From Chloroflexota bacterium (GTDB lineage: Bacteria; Chloroflexota; Limnocylindria; Limnocylindrales; CSP1-4), in contig JAFMJV010000004.1 of NCBI GenBank assembly GCA_017853275.1, positions 46,532 through 110,531 of the forward strand: a DNA stretch of 64,000 nt. The letters are read 5' to 3'. The notes under the pieces are model-generated. The model searched no databases and was not told the origin of the DNA. It saw only the letters and a list, made by a program, of their open reading frames with translations. A program made the position numbers and the translations under genes. Below are positions 56,065 through 64,000 of this stretch, in pieces. Numbering within the stretch: the stretch's first letter is position 1; each line of letters starts with the position of its first letter.

Positions 56065-56772
56065 CTACATGCCTGCGATCATCATGGCGCGCGCCCGAAG
56101 CGCGACCTCTTCCTCGATCGCCTCCTCCACGCCGCGGGCGACGAGGTCGAGGCTGCCGACCTCGGCGATCCGGTCCTCCAGCCGCCGCAGCTCCTGGGAG
56201 CTGAGGAAGCCGCGGAGAAGCCCGGAGATCGAGGCGAGGCCGATGAGGACGGAATCATGGGGCGAGGGGATCCCGCCGCCGAGGAGGACGTCCGTGATCC
56301 GGAGCTTGGCCTCCTGGAGCTCCCGGCCCTCGATGACCGGGTAGCGACGCGACTTCATCACCCACAGGAAGCGGGCTTCCTTGGCCTCGATGATGCCGCG
56401 GGACTGGAGCCGCTCGAGCGCCATCCGGACGAGGTCTCCGGCGCGCGGGAAGAGCTGCCGGGTCCACTCGACCGCGGACCGCTCGGGGCCCGCGGAGACC
56501 TCCGCGAGGACCGAGTCGAGGGCGGGCTCGCCCGTGGGGGTGGAGGCGATCGGGATGAGCATCGTCTCCGGGGTGCCATCCTCGCCGGCGCGGACATCCG
56601 CATCCAGGCGCCCGCGGATGCACAGCTCCACGAGGCAGGCGCCCACGACGCCCATGCCGAACGCCGGCTCGCCGGCCGTGGAGGCGACGCTGCCGTCGTC
56701 CTCGATCGCGAGGAGGCAGAGCTCCTCGACCAGACTGATCCCCGGCCGCTCCGGGGCGCTCACATCGCTCAC
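56065..56772 (-). CDS. GPP34 (Golgi phosphoprotein 3-like) family protein
   Basis: SLVEELCLLAIEDDG, GACLVELCIRGRLD, ...TGEPALDSVLAEV, VMKSRRYPVIEG...LRITDVLLGG layout. Likely GTG start at 56772; the track start at 56823 is TTG. Confidence 0.72.
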   Translation of the reverse strand: MSDVSAPERPGISLVEELCLLAIEDDGSVASTAGEPAFGMGVVGACLVELCIRGRLDADVRAGEDGTPETMLIPIASTPTGEPALDSVLAEVSAGPERSAVEWTRQLFPRAGDLVRMALERLQSRGIIEAKEARFLWVMKSRRYPVIEGRELQEAKLRITDVLLGGGIPSPHDSVLIGLASISGLLRGFLSSQELRRLEDRIAEVGSLDLVARGVEEAIEEEVALRARAMMIAGM

Positions 56773-56878
56773 ACCGCTCTCCTGGGATGGCCGGGTCTGC
56801 CCGGCGTTCAGGGGCCCGCGCAACCCTGCGCGCTCGGAGTCTACCCGATGGCAGGACGGGAAGGAACCGTGTCGGCCA

Positions 56879-58039
56879 TCAGTCGATCTGGAGCTCGACG
56901 AGCGTGCAGTCGTCGTCGAACTCCTTCCGGCCCTGGATCTCCTGGACGGCGCGGATCACGGCACGCGCCCGCTCCGTGGGGCCGGAGCCCGCGGCGCCCG
57001 CCACGACGCCCACGAACTCGTCGAACTCGAGCTCGCCGCCGCTCCGCTTCTGGACCTCGAAGGCGCCGTCGCTGATGACGACGAGCCGCGATCCGGCGGG
57101 GATGGTCGTCGACTCCGCCACGTAGGGGATCCCCTCCATGACGCCGATCGGCAGGTTCGTCTGGCCGAGCTGCACGGGGGTCGCGCCCGGTGCGAGGAGG
57201 ACCCCGGCCGGGTGCGCCGCGCACGCGTAGTCGAGGCGGCGGCTCGGCGCGTGGTAGACCCCGTACCAGATCGTGAAGAACATGTTGTTCTGGCGTTCCA
57301 TCGGGAAGGCCGCGTTCAGCCCACCGAGGACCGCGCCGGGGTCACGGAAGTCGACGCCGGGGAGCGTCCGCGAGTTGAGGACGTTGAGGGCGGAGACCGA
57401 GAGAAGGGCCGCCACCGCGCCGTGACCGCAGACATCGATGACGTAGATCGCGAAGTGCTCGTCATCCAGCCAGTGGAAGCCGAGCGCATCCCCGCCGAGG
57501 GAGCTCGATGCCTCGAACTGCCAGGCCGCCGCGAGGGGTGCCGGGGTGGGGGCGGGAAGGAGGGCGCGCACGTAGGCCGCCGCCTTGTCCAGCTCCGTGC
57601 GCAGGGCGCCGAGCGCGGCATCGCGCTCCCGCTGCGCCTGGAAGCCCGCCGCGTGGTGGCGGATCCGGGCGATCAGCTCCACCTTGTCCGGAAGCTTCAC
57701 GAGGTAGTCGTTCGCGCCGCGCGCGAAGGCCTCCGCCTTGGTGGCGGGCTCCTCCTTGGAGGAGAGGACGATGAGGGGGACCGCGGTGAGCGCCGGATGG
57801 GCGCGCATCGCGGTGACGACATCCAGGCCGTCCGCGTCCGGCATGACGAGGTCCTGGAGGATGACGTCCGGGCGGAGCTCCAGCGCCGTCTCGACCGCCT
57901 TCGCGCCCTCGCCGCACCAGGTGAGCTCGAGCGAGGGGTCCTCGGCGATCATCCGGCGGACCGCCTCGGCGATGATCCGCTGGTCGTCCACGATGAGGAC
58001 CTTCGTGACGCCTCCGGCGCCGGTCTCGATCGTCGTCAT
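56879..58039 (-). CDS. Response regulator with C-terminal SpoIIE/PP2C phosphatase (RsbU-like)
   Basis: Receiver VLIVDDQRIIAEAVRRMI...DVILQDLVMPDADGL...GANDYLVKLPDKVELIARIRHH; phosphatase GGDALGF, YVIDVCGHGAVAALLSVSALNVL, VISDGAFEV, DDDCTLVEL. Confidence 0.93.
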   Translation of the reverse strand: MTTIETGAGGVTKVLIVDDQRIIAEAVRRMIAEDPSLELTWCGEGAKAVETALELRPDVILQDLVMPDADGLDVVTAMRAHPALTAVPLIVLSSKEEPATKAEAFARGANDYLVKLPDKVELIARIRHHAAGFQAQRERDAALGALRTELDKAAAYVRALLPAPTPAPLAAAWQFEASSSLGGDALGFHWLDDEHFAIYVIDVCGHGAVAALLSVSALNVLNSRTLPGVDFRDPGAVLGGLNAAFPMERQNNMFFTIWYGVYHAPSRRLDYACAAHPAGVLLAPGATPVQLGQTNLPIGVMEGIPYVAESTTIPAGSRLVVISDGAFEVQKRSGGELEFDEFVGVVAGAAGSGPTERARAVIRAVQEIQGRKEFDDDCTLVELQID

Positions 58040-59190
58040 CCCTTCCGTCCTCCTCGCATCATGCTCCCGATCCGCGGCCCGATCGCCGGAAGGGGAAGGA
58101 CCTCCGCCACGCCACCCCCCGCGATGGCCGCGGAGGGCATCCCGTGGATGACGCTCGTGGCGGCATCCTGGGCGATCGTATGGAAGCCCCGCTTCCGCAG
58201 GGCAAGGATGCCACGCGCGCCGTCACGACCCATCCCCGTGAGGACGACCGCGCAGCCGCGTGCTCCCGGACGCTCCGCGATGCTCTCGAAGAGGACATCC
58301 GCGGATGGACGGATGACGGATCCCCCGTCCCCCGCGCCGTAGATATAGGCGCCGATCCGGTCGATCCGGAGATGGTGCTCACCGACCGCCACGTGGACGA
58401 CGCCGGGGAGGGGCCGGCTCCCGATCGCGGCAACGGCGACCGGGAGGGGCGAGCGCTGGCCGAGCCACGTGACGAAGCTCCCGGCGAAGCGATCGTCCAG
58501 GTGCTGGAGGACGATCACCGCCGCCGGGAGGTCCGGCCCGATCCCGGCAAGGACGTCCGCCACCGCCTGTGGCCCGCCGGTGGAGGCGGCGATGAGGACG
58601 AGCGGCGGGAGGCCCGCCGCGGCGGGCTCGGTGGGGGGCCGGGTGGTGGGCGGCGCGGTGCTTCGCGGGGCGGCGGGGGCAGCGGCGGGTACGGGGACCG
58701 GGAGACGGACGGAGGGTGCGGCGACGGGCCGGGGCGGAGGCGCCGGGATCGGCCCCGCAGCCGGCCGGCGACGTGCGGCGGAGGCAGCCACGAGGCGCGC
58801 CACGGAACGCAGCTTGCGCCGGAACTCCCCCGTCCCGTCGTCCTCGCCGGCGGGGGTATCGCGGCGGAAGCCCGGGGTCTGGACCGCGTCCAGCGCTCCG
58901 TGGCCGAGGGCCTCGAAGACCATCGCCATGTTCCCGGTCACCGTGGCGGTCACGACGAGGATCGCGCAGGGCGCCTCGCGCATGATCCGGCGCGTCGCCT
59001 CGACCCCGTCCACGTCCGGCATGACGAGGTCCATGAGGACGACATCCGCGGGATCGGTGCGGGCCATCCGGACCGCCTCCTCGCCGCCATACGCGATCCA
59101 CGCGACGCTGAAGCCTTCCGTGGCAAGGACGATCCGGCGGAGCGCTTCCGCGACGAGGCGGATGTCGTTGACGATCCCGACCCGGGTCAT
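58036..59190 (-). CDS. cheB: Protein-glutamate methylesterase (CheB; WspF-like position)
   Basis: Receiver DVVLMDLVMPDVDGVEATRRI; catalytic domain IAASTGGPQAVADVLAGI, QHLDDRFAGSFVTWL, GMGRDGARGILALRKRG. Confidence 0.95.
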   Translation of the reverse strand: MTRVGIVNDIRLVAEALRRIVLATEGFSVAWIAYGGEEAVRMARTDPADVVLMDLVMPDVDGVEATRRIMREAPCAILVVTATVTGNMAMVFEALGHGALDAVQTPGFRRDTPAGEDDGTGEFRRKLRSVARLVAASAARRRPAAGPIPAPPPRPVAAPSVRLPVPVPAAAPAAPRSTAPPTTRPPTEPAAAGLPPLVLIAASTGGPQAVADVLAGIGPDLPAAVIVLQHLDDRFAGSFVTWLGQRSPLPVAVAAIGSRPLPGVVHVAVGEHHLRIDRIGAYIYGAGDGGSVIRPSADVLFESIAERPGARGCAVVLTGMGRDGARGILALRKRGFHTIAQDAATSVIHGMPSAAIAGGGVAEVLPLPAIGPRIGSMMRGGRKG

Positions 59191-61583
59191 CGCCCGGCGC
59201 GATCCGCGAGGAGCTCGGCGACGGCGGAGACGAGGGAATCGTCCGTGAAGCTCGACTTCGTGAGGTAGCGGTCCGCCCCGGCATCCATCCCGGCGAGGCG
59301 ATCCTCCTCGCGGTCCTTGTACGAGACGATGATCACGGGGATCCGGCCGAGGCGCGCATCGGCCCGGACGCGCTTCGTGAGCTCGATCCCGTTCATCCGG
59401 GGCATGTCGACATCGGTGAGCAGGAGGTCGAAGTCGCCGAGGCGGAGGGCGTTCCAGCCGGCCATCCCGTCCACCGCCTGCTCCACCTGCCAGCCCTGCC
59501 GCTCGAGGAGCTGGCGCTCCACCTCGCGCACGGTGAGCGAGTCGTCCACGACGAGGATCCGGCTCGTCATCCGGGCGCGTGCCGCAGCGGAGCGAGAGGA
59601 GCGGCGGAGGCCATCCCCGCTCACGCCCTCGCCGATGGAACGGGCGAGGTCGTCCGGATCGAGGATGAGGACCGGTGCGCCATCGTCCAGGAGGGCGGCC
59701 GCGAGGAGGTCCGGGACCTTCCCGAAGCGCTCGTCCAGGGGGCGGACGACGAGATCGCGCTCGCCGATGAAGCCCTCGACCTCGAGCCCGTGGCGGACCC
59801 GGCCGTCCGTGAGGATGAGCGCGTGGACCTGGCCGGCCTCGGCGGGAGCGGCGTCGATGCCCAGGATCGCGGCGGCCGGGACGAGGCCGATCGTCTCCTC
59901 ATCCACCCGGATGCAGTGGCGCCCCTCCACGGTGAGGACCTCGCCCTCGCCCAGCCGGACGAGCCGGTCCACGTTGCCGATCGGGACCGCCCAGGGCTCG
60001 CCGGCGATGCGCACGAGGAGGCAGCGGAGGACGGAGCGGGTGACGGGAAGGTCGAGCGCGAAGGTGGTCCCCGCGCCGCGCCGGGTCCGGACGGTCGCCG
60101 CGCCGCCGGCGGCATGCGCCATCGCCTGGACGACATCGAGGCCGACCCCCCGGCCGGAGACGTCCGTCACGGTCGCCGCGGTGGAGAAGCCGGGGAGGAA
60201 GAGGAACTCGAGGATCTCCGCCTCGTCGAGCCCGGCGGCCAGCCCGGCGTCCACGAGGCCGCGCTCCACGGCACGGGCACGGACCTTCTCCGCGTCGATC
60301 CCGCGTCCGTCGTCCCGGACCTCGACCACGAGGGCGCCGCCCCGGTGGGCCGCGTTGATGACGATCCGGCACTCCGGGGGCTTGCCGGCCGCGGTCCGCT
60401 CGTCCGGGAGCTCCAGCCCGTGGTCGAGCGCGTTCCGCAGAAGGTGGCCGAGCGGGGCCTCGAGCGCCGCGAGGATGTCCCGGTCGACCTCGGTCTCCTT
60501 CCCCTCGATCTCCAGGCGGACCTGCTTGCCGAGCTGGCGCGCGAGGTCGCGGACGAGGCGCGGGAAGGAGGAGGTGATGTCGCCGAAGGGCCGGAGACGC
60601 GTGGCGAGGACGTCGTGATGGAGGTCGTCCGCGGCGCGCTGGGCGACGTTCGAGAGGCGCTCCAGGTCCTCGAGGAGACCGCCGAGCGTCCCGCCGAGGG
60701 TCTCGAGATCCCGGATCGCGACCGTCTGGCGCCGCTCCACGGAGGGGTCGTCGCGGAGGGGGCGGAGCGAGGATGCGGCGCGGTCGAGGGAGCGGCCGAC
60801 CGCCGCGAGCGAGTCGACGTGGCGCTCGAGCCGGCGGAGCTCCACGGAGACCTCCGCGGAGAGGCTCATCAGCCGGGAGATCGCCTCCGGGGAGACCTTG
60901 ATCGCGGCCCCGCCGCCACCACCGCCGGACGAGCCGGACGCACGGGGAGACGGCGCCTCCGGCGCGGCGGGTGCCGGGGCCTCCGGGGCGGCGGCCGGCG
61001 ATGCCACCGCTGCGGCGGGGCCGGGTGCGGCCGGTTCGGGGGCGGCCACGCTCGGCTCCGGGGCGGGCTCGGGCGCCGGTGCAGGTGCGGGCTCCGGGGC
61101 CGCGGGCGCGGGTGGTGGGCTCGGCTCGTCCGCGGCAGCCGGCGCGGCCTCGGCGGCGGGGGCGGCGGTGGCGCCGCCCGGGCCGGGCGTCTCGCCGCGG
61201 CCCACCGCGCGGAGGTCCTCCACGAGCGCCGCGATCGCGGCTTCCTCCGCGGCGAGGGTGGCATCCAGGTCCGGCCCGGAGAGGGCGGCGAGGCGGCGGA
61301 TCAGGTCCACGGCGTCCAGGAGCCGGTCCCAGGCCACCGGCCCGAGGACGATCTTCCCGTGCCGCGCCGCCTCGAAGCCGTCCTCCATCGCGTGGGCGAC
61401 GGCGACGATCGTGTCCAGGCCCACGACGCGCGCCGCACCCTTGAGCGAGTGGGCGGCGCGCATGCAGCGGGTGAGGGCATCGACCGGGTCGGCCGCCCCC
61501 TCCGCCTCCACCATCGCCGTGTCGAGCGCTTCCAGCTGGCCGGCGGCGTCCTCCCGGAAGAGCTCGATGAGCATGTCGTCCAT
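59187..61583 (-). CDS. cheA: Hybrid chemotaxis histidine kinase (CheA-REC; WspE-like)
   Basis: HPt CMRAAHSLKGAARVVGLDTIVAVAHAMED; HATPase LRNALDHGLE, DDGRGID; CheW-like domain; C-terminal receiver LLTDVDMPRMNGIEL. Confidence 0.95.
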   Translation of the reverse strand: MDDMLIELFREDAAGQLEALDTAMVEAEGAADPVDALTRCMRAAHSLKGAARVVGLDTIVAVAHAMEDGFEAARHGKIVLGPVAWDRLLDAVDLIRRLAALSGPDLDATLAAEEAAIAALVEDLRAVGRGETPGPGGATAAPAAEAAPAAADEPSPPPAPAAPEPAPAPAPEPAPEPSVAAPEPAAPGPAAAVASPAAAPEAPAPAAPEAPSPRASGSSGGGGGGAAIKVSPEAISRLMSLSAEVSVELRRLERHVDSLAAVGRSLDRAASSLRPLRDDPSVERRQTVAIRDLETLGGTLGGLLEDLERLSNVAQRAADDLHHDVLATRLRPFGDITSSFPRLVRDLARQLGKQVRLEIEGKETEVDRDILAALEAPLGHLLRNALDHGLELPDERTAAGKPPECRIVINAAHRGGALVVEVRDDGRGIDAEKVRARAVERGLVDAGLAAGLDEAEILEFLFLPGFSTAATVTDVSGRGVGLDVVQAMAHAAGGAATVRTRRGAGTTFALDLPVTRSVLRCLLVRIAGEPWAVPIGNVDRLVRLGEGEVLTVEGRHCIRVDEETIGLVPAAAILGIDAAPAEAGQVHALILTDGRVRHGLEVEGFIGERDLVVRPLDERFGKVPDLLAAALLDDGAPVLILDPDDLARSIGEGVSGDGLRRSSRSAAARARMTSRILVVDDSLTVREVERQLLERQGWQVEQAVDGMAGWNALRLGDFDLLLTDVDMPRMNGIELTKRVRADARLGRIPVIIVSYKDREEDRLAGMDAGADRYLTKSSFTDDSLVSAVAELLADRAGR

Positions 61584-62257
61584 CAGATGAGCGTCCCCAT
61601 CATCCGCTCGAAGAGCCGGTCGCGATCGAGGACCGTCACCTCGAGCTCCTCGATCGCCTGGAGGCCTTCCGTGACGGGGACGAGCGCCTCCTTCACCGTG
61701 TCCGGCGTGGCCCGCATCTCGTCGCGACCGACGGCGACCACGCCGCGCGCCTCATCCACGGCGATCGCGAACGCCCCGTCCGCGTCCTCCACGACGACGA
61801 GGAGCGGCCGGGTGGGCGCGGCCACATCGGCCGGCACGGGGAGCGAGAGGAGCGCGACGAGGGAGATGCACGGGACGAGCTCGCCGCGCACCGCGACGAT
61901 CCCCTCGAGCGCGGGGTCGCGACGATGCGGGAGGCGGCGGACGACGGTCCGGGGCGCGACGGTCCGGACGGCGTCGGCATCGATCGCGAACCACTCGCCC
62001 GCGGCGCGGAAGACGAGGACCGGCCGGTCCGCGCGGGCGCGGTCGTCCGGGACCGCGGCGACCGTCCCGGTCAGCCAGGTGAGGTAGTCGTCCGGGATCG
62101 GCCGGGAGAAGAGCGCACCGGCATCCCGCGCGAAGACCGGGCAGTTCCGGCAGTGGACGACCTTGGGGAGCTCCGGGCAGCTCCGGTCGCCCTTGACGCC
62201 GATGCGGTCCCAGCAGGGCGCCTGCGCCACGGGGAGCGCTCGCTCCTTCGCGCTCAC
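61583..62257 (-). CDS. CheW-domain adaptor with N-terminal Cys motif (WspD-like)
   Basis: CWDRIGVKGDRSCPELPKVVHCRNCPVF then CheW fold; GTG 62257 overlaps the CheR stop. Confidence 0.85.
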   Translation of the reverse strand: MSAKERALPVAQAPCWDRIGVKGDRSCPELPKVVHCRNCPVFARDAGALFSRPIPDDYLTWLTGTVAAVPDDRARADRPVLVFRAAGEWFAIDADAVRTVAPRTVVRRLPHRRDPALEGIVAVRGELVPCISLVALLSLPVPADVAAPTRPLLVVVEDADGAFAIAVDEARGVVAVGRDEMRATPDTVKEALVPVTEGLQAIEELEVTVLDRDRLFERMMGTLI

Positions 62258-63468
62258 CGTCCGCGGCTCCGGGGACGGTCGAGGAGGGCGAGCTGCGCGC
62301 GGCTCTCGGCGTGACCGGGATCGAGGTAGAGCGCCCGCCGGAGCGCGTTGCGGGCCGCGGTCTCGTCGCCGCCGGTGGCATGGAGGACCCCGAGGAGAGC
62401 GTGCGCGGCGACGTTCTCCCGGTCGACCCGGACGACCTCCTCGAGGAGGGCGATCGCGCGCTCCCGCTCCCCGCTCTCGGCGAGGGCGACCGCCTCGTCC
62501 AGGCGGGCCGGGAGCGGCGCTGCCGGAGCGGAACCCACGGATGCGGCCGCGGCCGCACGGGGCGCCGGGGCGGGCGCCCGGGGCGGAGCGACGACGATGC
62601 TGCTGCGCGCCGCGGGAGCGGGGGTCCCGGCACGCCGGCCGGCGGGGCGCTCGGCGGGAGGCGCGGAGACGGGGACCGGCTCGAGGGCCCACGGCCCGTA
62701 GCGCCGCTGGTGGCGCCAGCCAAGGTCGAGGAGCGCGGCCACCTCTGCGTGCCCCACGAAGAGCGGCGCCCCGGGCGCGAGGTGCGCGCGGATCCGCTCC
62801 AGGAGCCGGGCCCGCGCGGCGGGGACGAGATAGACGAGGACGTTCCTGCAGAGGACCGCGTCCCACGGGCCGGCCGGAAGCGGATCCATCAGGTTCCCGA
62901 CCCGGAAGTCGATCGTGGCGAGGACCTCCGGGGCGATGACCACGCCACCGGGGACGCGCGTGAGCCACCGCTCCGCCCAGCCCGGGATATGGCCGCGGAG
63001 CGCGGAGCTGCTGCAGCGGCCGGATCGGGCCGCGGCGATGGCACGCGCGCTGACGTCGACCGCGACGACCCGGATCGCCTCTGCCGGGAGCCCGTGGGCA
63101 AGGAGGGCGATCGCGATCGAGAAGGCTTCCTCGCCCGTGGAGCAGGCAGCCGAGAGGACCCGGACGGGTCGCTCCGCGCTCGCGTCCATGAGGCGCGCGC
63201 CGGCGATCTCCCCGAGCGCGCCGAAGGCGCTCCCGTCGCGGAAGAGCATCGTCTCGGGGACGATGACGGCCTCGATCAGCGCATCGGCCTCGGTGGTCCG
63301 GCTCGTCAGGAGCGCAGCCCACGCGGACGGATCGAGGCCGCTCGAGGCGACCCGGGCACGGACGGCCCGGGCGAGCGATCCCTCCCCGAGCGCGCGCGCG
63401 TCGAGCCCCCAGCGCTCCTCGAGGAGGTGGGTCGCCGCGACCACGGCGACCGTCTCGTCCGCGCTCAT
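62254..63468 (-). CDS. cheR: CheR methyltransferase with C-terminal TPR (WspC-like)
   Basis: RVLSAACSTGEEAFSIAIALL, CRNVLVYLVPAARARLLERI, FVGHAEV; C-terminal TPR ERAIALLEEVVRVDRENVAAHALLGVLHATGG. Confidence 0.92.
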   Translation of the reverse strand: MSADETVAVVAATHLLEERWGLDARALGEGSLARAVRARVASSGLDPSAWAALLTSRTTEADALIEAVIVPETMLFRDGSAFGALGEIAGARLMDASAERPVRVLSAACSTGEEAFSIAIALLAHGLPAEAIRVVAVDVSARAIAAARSGRCSSSALRGHIPGWAERWLTRVPGGVVIAPEVLATIDFRVGNLMDPLPAGPWDAVLCRNVLVYLVPAARARLLERIRAHLAPGAPLFVGHAEVAALLDLGWRHQRRYGPWALEPVPVSAPPAERPAGRRAGTPAPAARSSIVVAPPRAPAPAPRAAAAASVGSAPAAPLPARLDEAVALAESGERERAIALLEEVVRVDRENVAAHALLGVLHATGGDETAARNALRRALYLDPGHAESRAQLALLDRPRSRGR

Positions 63469-63920
63469 CCGGCGGCCCGGGCGTAGCACAGCTCGGCGAG
63501 CTCGCCGGTCATGAGGGCGGCCGGATCGACGACGGTGACGATCTCGCCATCGATGACGACCTCGCCGCCGATCACCTGGTCCTCCGTCCGCCCGATCGCG
63601 GGCGGGGAGATCGAGCCGGGATCGACCTCGACGGCATCCCGGACGCGCTCCCCGATGACGGCGAGCGGCCCGGTCGCCCCGTGCCCGGTCCAGTCGAGGA
63701 GGAGGAGCCGGGTCGCAAGGTCGATCCGCGCCGGCTCCCCATCGAGCCAGCGACGCAGGTCGATGACGGGACAGGGGACGCCACGGAGGAGGAAGTCCCC
63801 GGCGACGATCTCGGGCGCGAGCGGGACCGGACGGAAGCGCACGACGGGGAGGATCTCCCGGACGTGGGCGGCACGGATGGCGAAGGAGCGCGCCCCCAGC
63901 GAGAAGCGGAGGATGAGCAT
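63465..63920 (-). CDS. CheW-domain adaptor (WspB-like)
   Basis: LILRFSLGARSFAIRAAHVREILPVV, RGVPCPVIDLRRWL, DGEIVTVVDPAALM; ATGA overlap with cheR. Confidence 0.85.
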   Translation of the reverse strand: MLILRFSLGARSFAIRAAHVREILPVVRFRPVPLAPEIVAGDFLLRGVPCPVIDLRRWLDGEPARIDLATRLLLLDWTGHGATGPLAVIGERVRDAVEVDPGSISPPAIGRTEDQVIGGEVVIDGEIVTVVDPAALMTGELAELCYARAAG

Positions 63921-63926
63921 CGTCGC

Positions 63927-64000
63927 TCAGTCGATCCGGTAGCTCGCGACCTCGATCTCCACGACGCTCACCGTCTCCCGCAGCCGGTCCGCCGCCGAGT
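63927..64000 (-). CDS. C-terminal end of a truncated gene, probably a methyl-accepting chemotaxis protein (WspA position)
   Basis: Reverse-strand tail SAADRLRETVSVVEIEVASYRID* resembles an MCP C-terminus and sits directly before the first cheW; truncated by the window edge. Confidence 0.45.
   Translation of the reverse strand, partial: SAADRLRETVSVVEIEVASYRID

Noticed and set aside
60900-61200. Tandem repeat in cheA (APEPAPAPAPEPAPEP...)
   Set aside because: Ordinary Pro/Ala-rich interdomain linker of a CheA hybrid; no regular DNA-level unit.
59790-62087. 765-aa plus-strand ORF with Gly/Arg-rich repeat-like stretch opposite cheA
   Set aside because: Antisense of the CheA Pro/Ala linker; repeat look is caused by the low-complexity linker.
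1-64000. CRISPR arrays, tRNA/rRNA genes, transposons, toxin-antitoxin or known defence systems
   Set aside because: None seen by eye on either strand: no spaced direct repeats, no tRNA-like cloverleaf, no transposase/integrase/nuclease motifs. Needs minced/tRNAscan/DefenseFinder to be certain.

Overview
High-GC, gene-dense bacterial chromosomal window. The DUF3090 + SCO1664-type pair, the many 'TAnnnT - 6-8 nt - ATG/GTG' starts and the overall gene content suggest Chloroflexota or Actinomycetota; this is inference, as there is no rRNA to test it. About 57 protein genes can be supported. I saw no tRNA, rRNA, CRISPR array, IS element or prophage. Main blocks: (a) 0.1-8.6 kb, an Opp/Dpp-type ABC importer interrupted by an Asp-box sialidase-like protein and an amidohydrolase; (b) 8.6-28.5 kb, mixed metabolism (Gfo/Idh, two DHDPS-family lyases, P450, GH57, UgpC/MsmX-type ATPase, DUF4032 kinase-like, GluQ, FAH-family + ketoglutarate-semialdehyde-type ALDH, FolD, DUF3090/SCO1664 pair, PQQ-type sugar dehydrogenase); (c) 28.6-35.5 kb, a corrinoid/tetrahydrofolate methyl-transfer locus (UroD/MtaA-type methyltransferase, corrinoid protein, DUF1638, CH3-H4F:corrinoid methyltransferase, MetF with a MetV-like C-terminus, ASKHA/DUF4445 corrinoid activator), with similar LacI-type operator-like palindromes at both outer ends; (d) 35.6-39.1 kb, a Zn/Mn ABC transporter + Fur/Zur regulator; (e) 42.8-55.2 kb, a sugar locus with a RbsBCA-type transporter bracketed by two diverged proteins resembling D-apionate lactonase (ApnL); (f) 55.2-64.0 kb, the most interesting part: a Wsp-ordered chemosensory operon (MCP end-CheW-CheR/TPR-CheW-CheA/REC-CheB) in which the usual GGDEF output WspR is replaced by a WspR-like receiver fused to a SpoIIE/PP2C phosphatase, followed by a GPP34 (GOLPH3-like) protein, a STAS antagonist and an RsbW-like kinase. 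That suggests a Wsp array driving a partner-switching output instead of c-di-GMP. All family calls were made by eye from the translations; no database search was run.
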